Assembly (NCBI GenBank): GCA_031265015.1
Contig: JAISDG010000136.1
Coordinates: forward strand, 1-6,498
DNA: 6,498 nt
Direction: 5' to 3'
Source of the DNA: Spirochaetaceae bacterium
GTDB lineage: Bacteria; Spirochaetota; Spirochaetia; Treponematales; Breznakiellaceae
Position 1 is the first letter of the stretch. Each line of letters opens with the position of its first letter. The notes below the pieces were generated by a model. The model was not told the origin of the DNA, searched no databases, and saw only the letters and a program-made list of their open reading frames with translations. Positions 6,282-6,498 of the stretch are shown here, one piece after another. The position numbers and the translations under genes are program-made.

Positions 6282-6498
6282 ATGGCCGGCATACCGGCCG
6301 TCCGGGGGCCCCGCTTTTTTATTTCGGAAGAGGGGGCCCTTCGCTGTACCCTCTGTCCCCACCGCTGCCGCCTTGAAGGGGGAAAGAGCGGTCTCTGCCG
6401 GATCCGCCGGGCCCCTTCACCGCGGACGGAAGAGGACGCGGAGGCTCCGCCCGGCGCGCCGGCGCCGCAGCTTCCCCGGTACGGCTATGTCACCGCCC
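6282..6498 (+). CDS. amrS: AmmeMemoRadiSam system radical SAM enzyme AmrS, N-terminal part (cut by the right edge)
   Basis: About 72 N-terminal residues are visible. FFISEEGALRCTLCPHRC, followed by EGGKSGLCRIR and, after a Pro/Ala-rich stretch, YGYVTA, matches the AmrS opening: CxxCPHxC, GxxGxC, then YGxVxA. The cysteines fall at 22, 25, 29 and 39. The radical-SAM CxxxCxxC motif should lie just beyond the edge. AmrS is related to pyruvate formate-lyase activases and is found with the AmmeMemoRadiSam proteins (AMMECR1-like and Memo-like), whose biochemical role is poorly defined. The ATG at 6282 is the only plausible start in frame and has no good ribosome-binding site. A GGCCGG/CCGGCC hairpin (6284-6299) sits directly on the first codons. 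The stretch between the first Cys cluster and YGYVTA is longer and more Pro/Ala-rich than I would expect. Confidence 0.85.
   Translation, partial: MAGIPAVRGPRFFISEEGALRCTLCPHRCRLEGGKSGLCRIRRAPSPRTEEDAEAPPGAPAPQLPRYGYVTA

Noticed and set aside
6284..6320. Intrinsic terminator after the small hypothetical gene
   Set aside because: The T-run does not directly follow the good stem, the G/C block nearest the T-run cannot form a hairpin with a proper loop, and the stretch codes for the AmrS N-terminus (RFFISEEG).

Overview
The window is a piece of a fairly GC-rich chromosome from an anaerobic bacterium. The anaerobic lifestyle is inferred from an intact glycyl radical enzyme, which oxygen destroys, together with its activase. 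A spirochaete (Treponema-like) source is only a guess, based on the general look of the proteins and of the small hypothetical protein near the right end. Nothing here proves it.

Left part (minus strand, 1-1582): a two-gene sugar-phosphate operon. It encodes an NAD/metal-dependent GH4 6-phospho-glycosidase followed, with an ATGA overlap, by the start of a DUF871/MupG-type TIM-barrel protein that runs off the left edge. Centre (1583-1725): a compact divergent regulatory region. It has a near-consensus promoter for each direction, an AT-rich 40-bp block between the two -35 boxes, repeated A/T-rich half-sites and several dyads.

Right of it (plus strand, 1726-5828): a tight three-gene operon. 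The first gene is a YbiW-like glycyl radical enzyme. The second is its radical-SAM activase, overlapping the first by 38 nt. The third is a DeoR-family repressor, 1 nt after the activase. The motifs of the glycyl radical enzyme match E. coli YbiW far better than pyruvate formate-lyase. From memory, YbiW is the 1,5-anhydroglucitol-6-phosphate lyase of a radical 'anhydroglycolysis' route yielding 1-deoxyfructose-6-phosphate. The simplest reading is a locally regulated locus for a phosphorylated (anhydro)sugar or its glycosides: GH4 and MupG-type enzymes release phosphosugars, the glycyl radical enzyme performs C-O cleavage, and the DeoR protein senses a sugar phosphate and controls both directions. 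No transporter and no aldolase are visible.

Right edge (5829-6498): a promoter sits almost on top of the start codon of a small conserved-looking hypothetical gene (5879-6259). It is followed by the 5' part of amrS, the radical-SAM protein of the AmmeMemoRadiSam set, running off the right edge. These two look unrelated to the sugar locus. I saw no RNA genes, mobile elements, CRISPR arrays or convincing intrinsic terminators.
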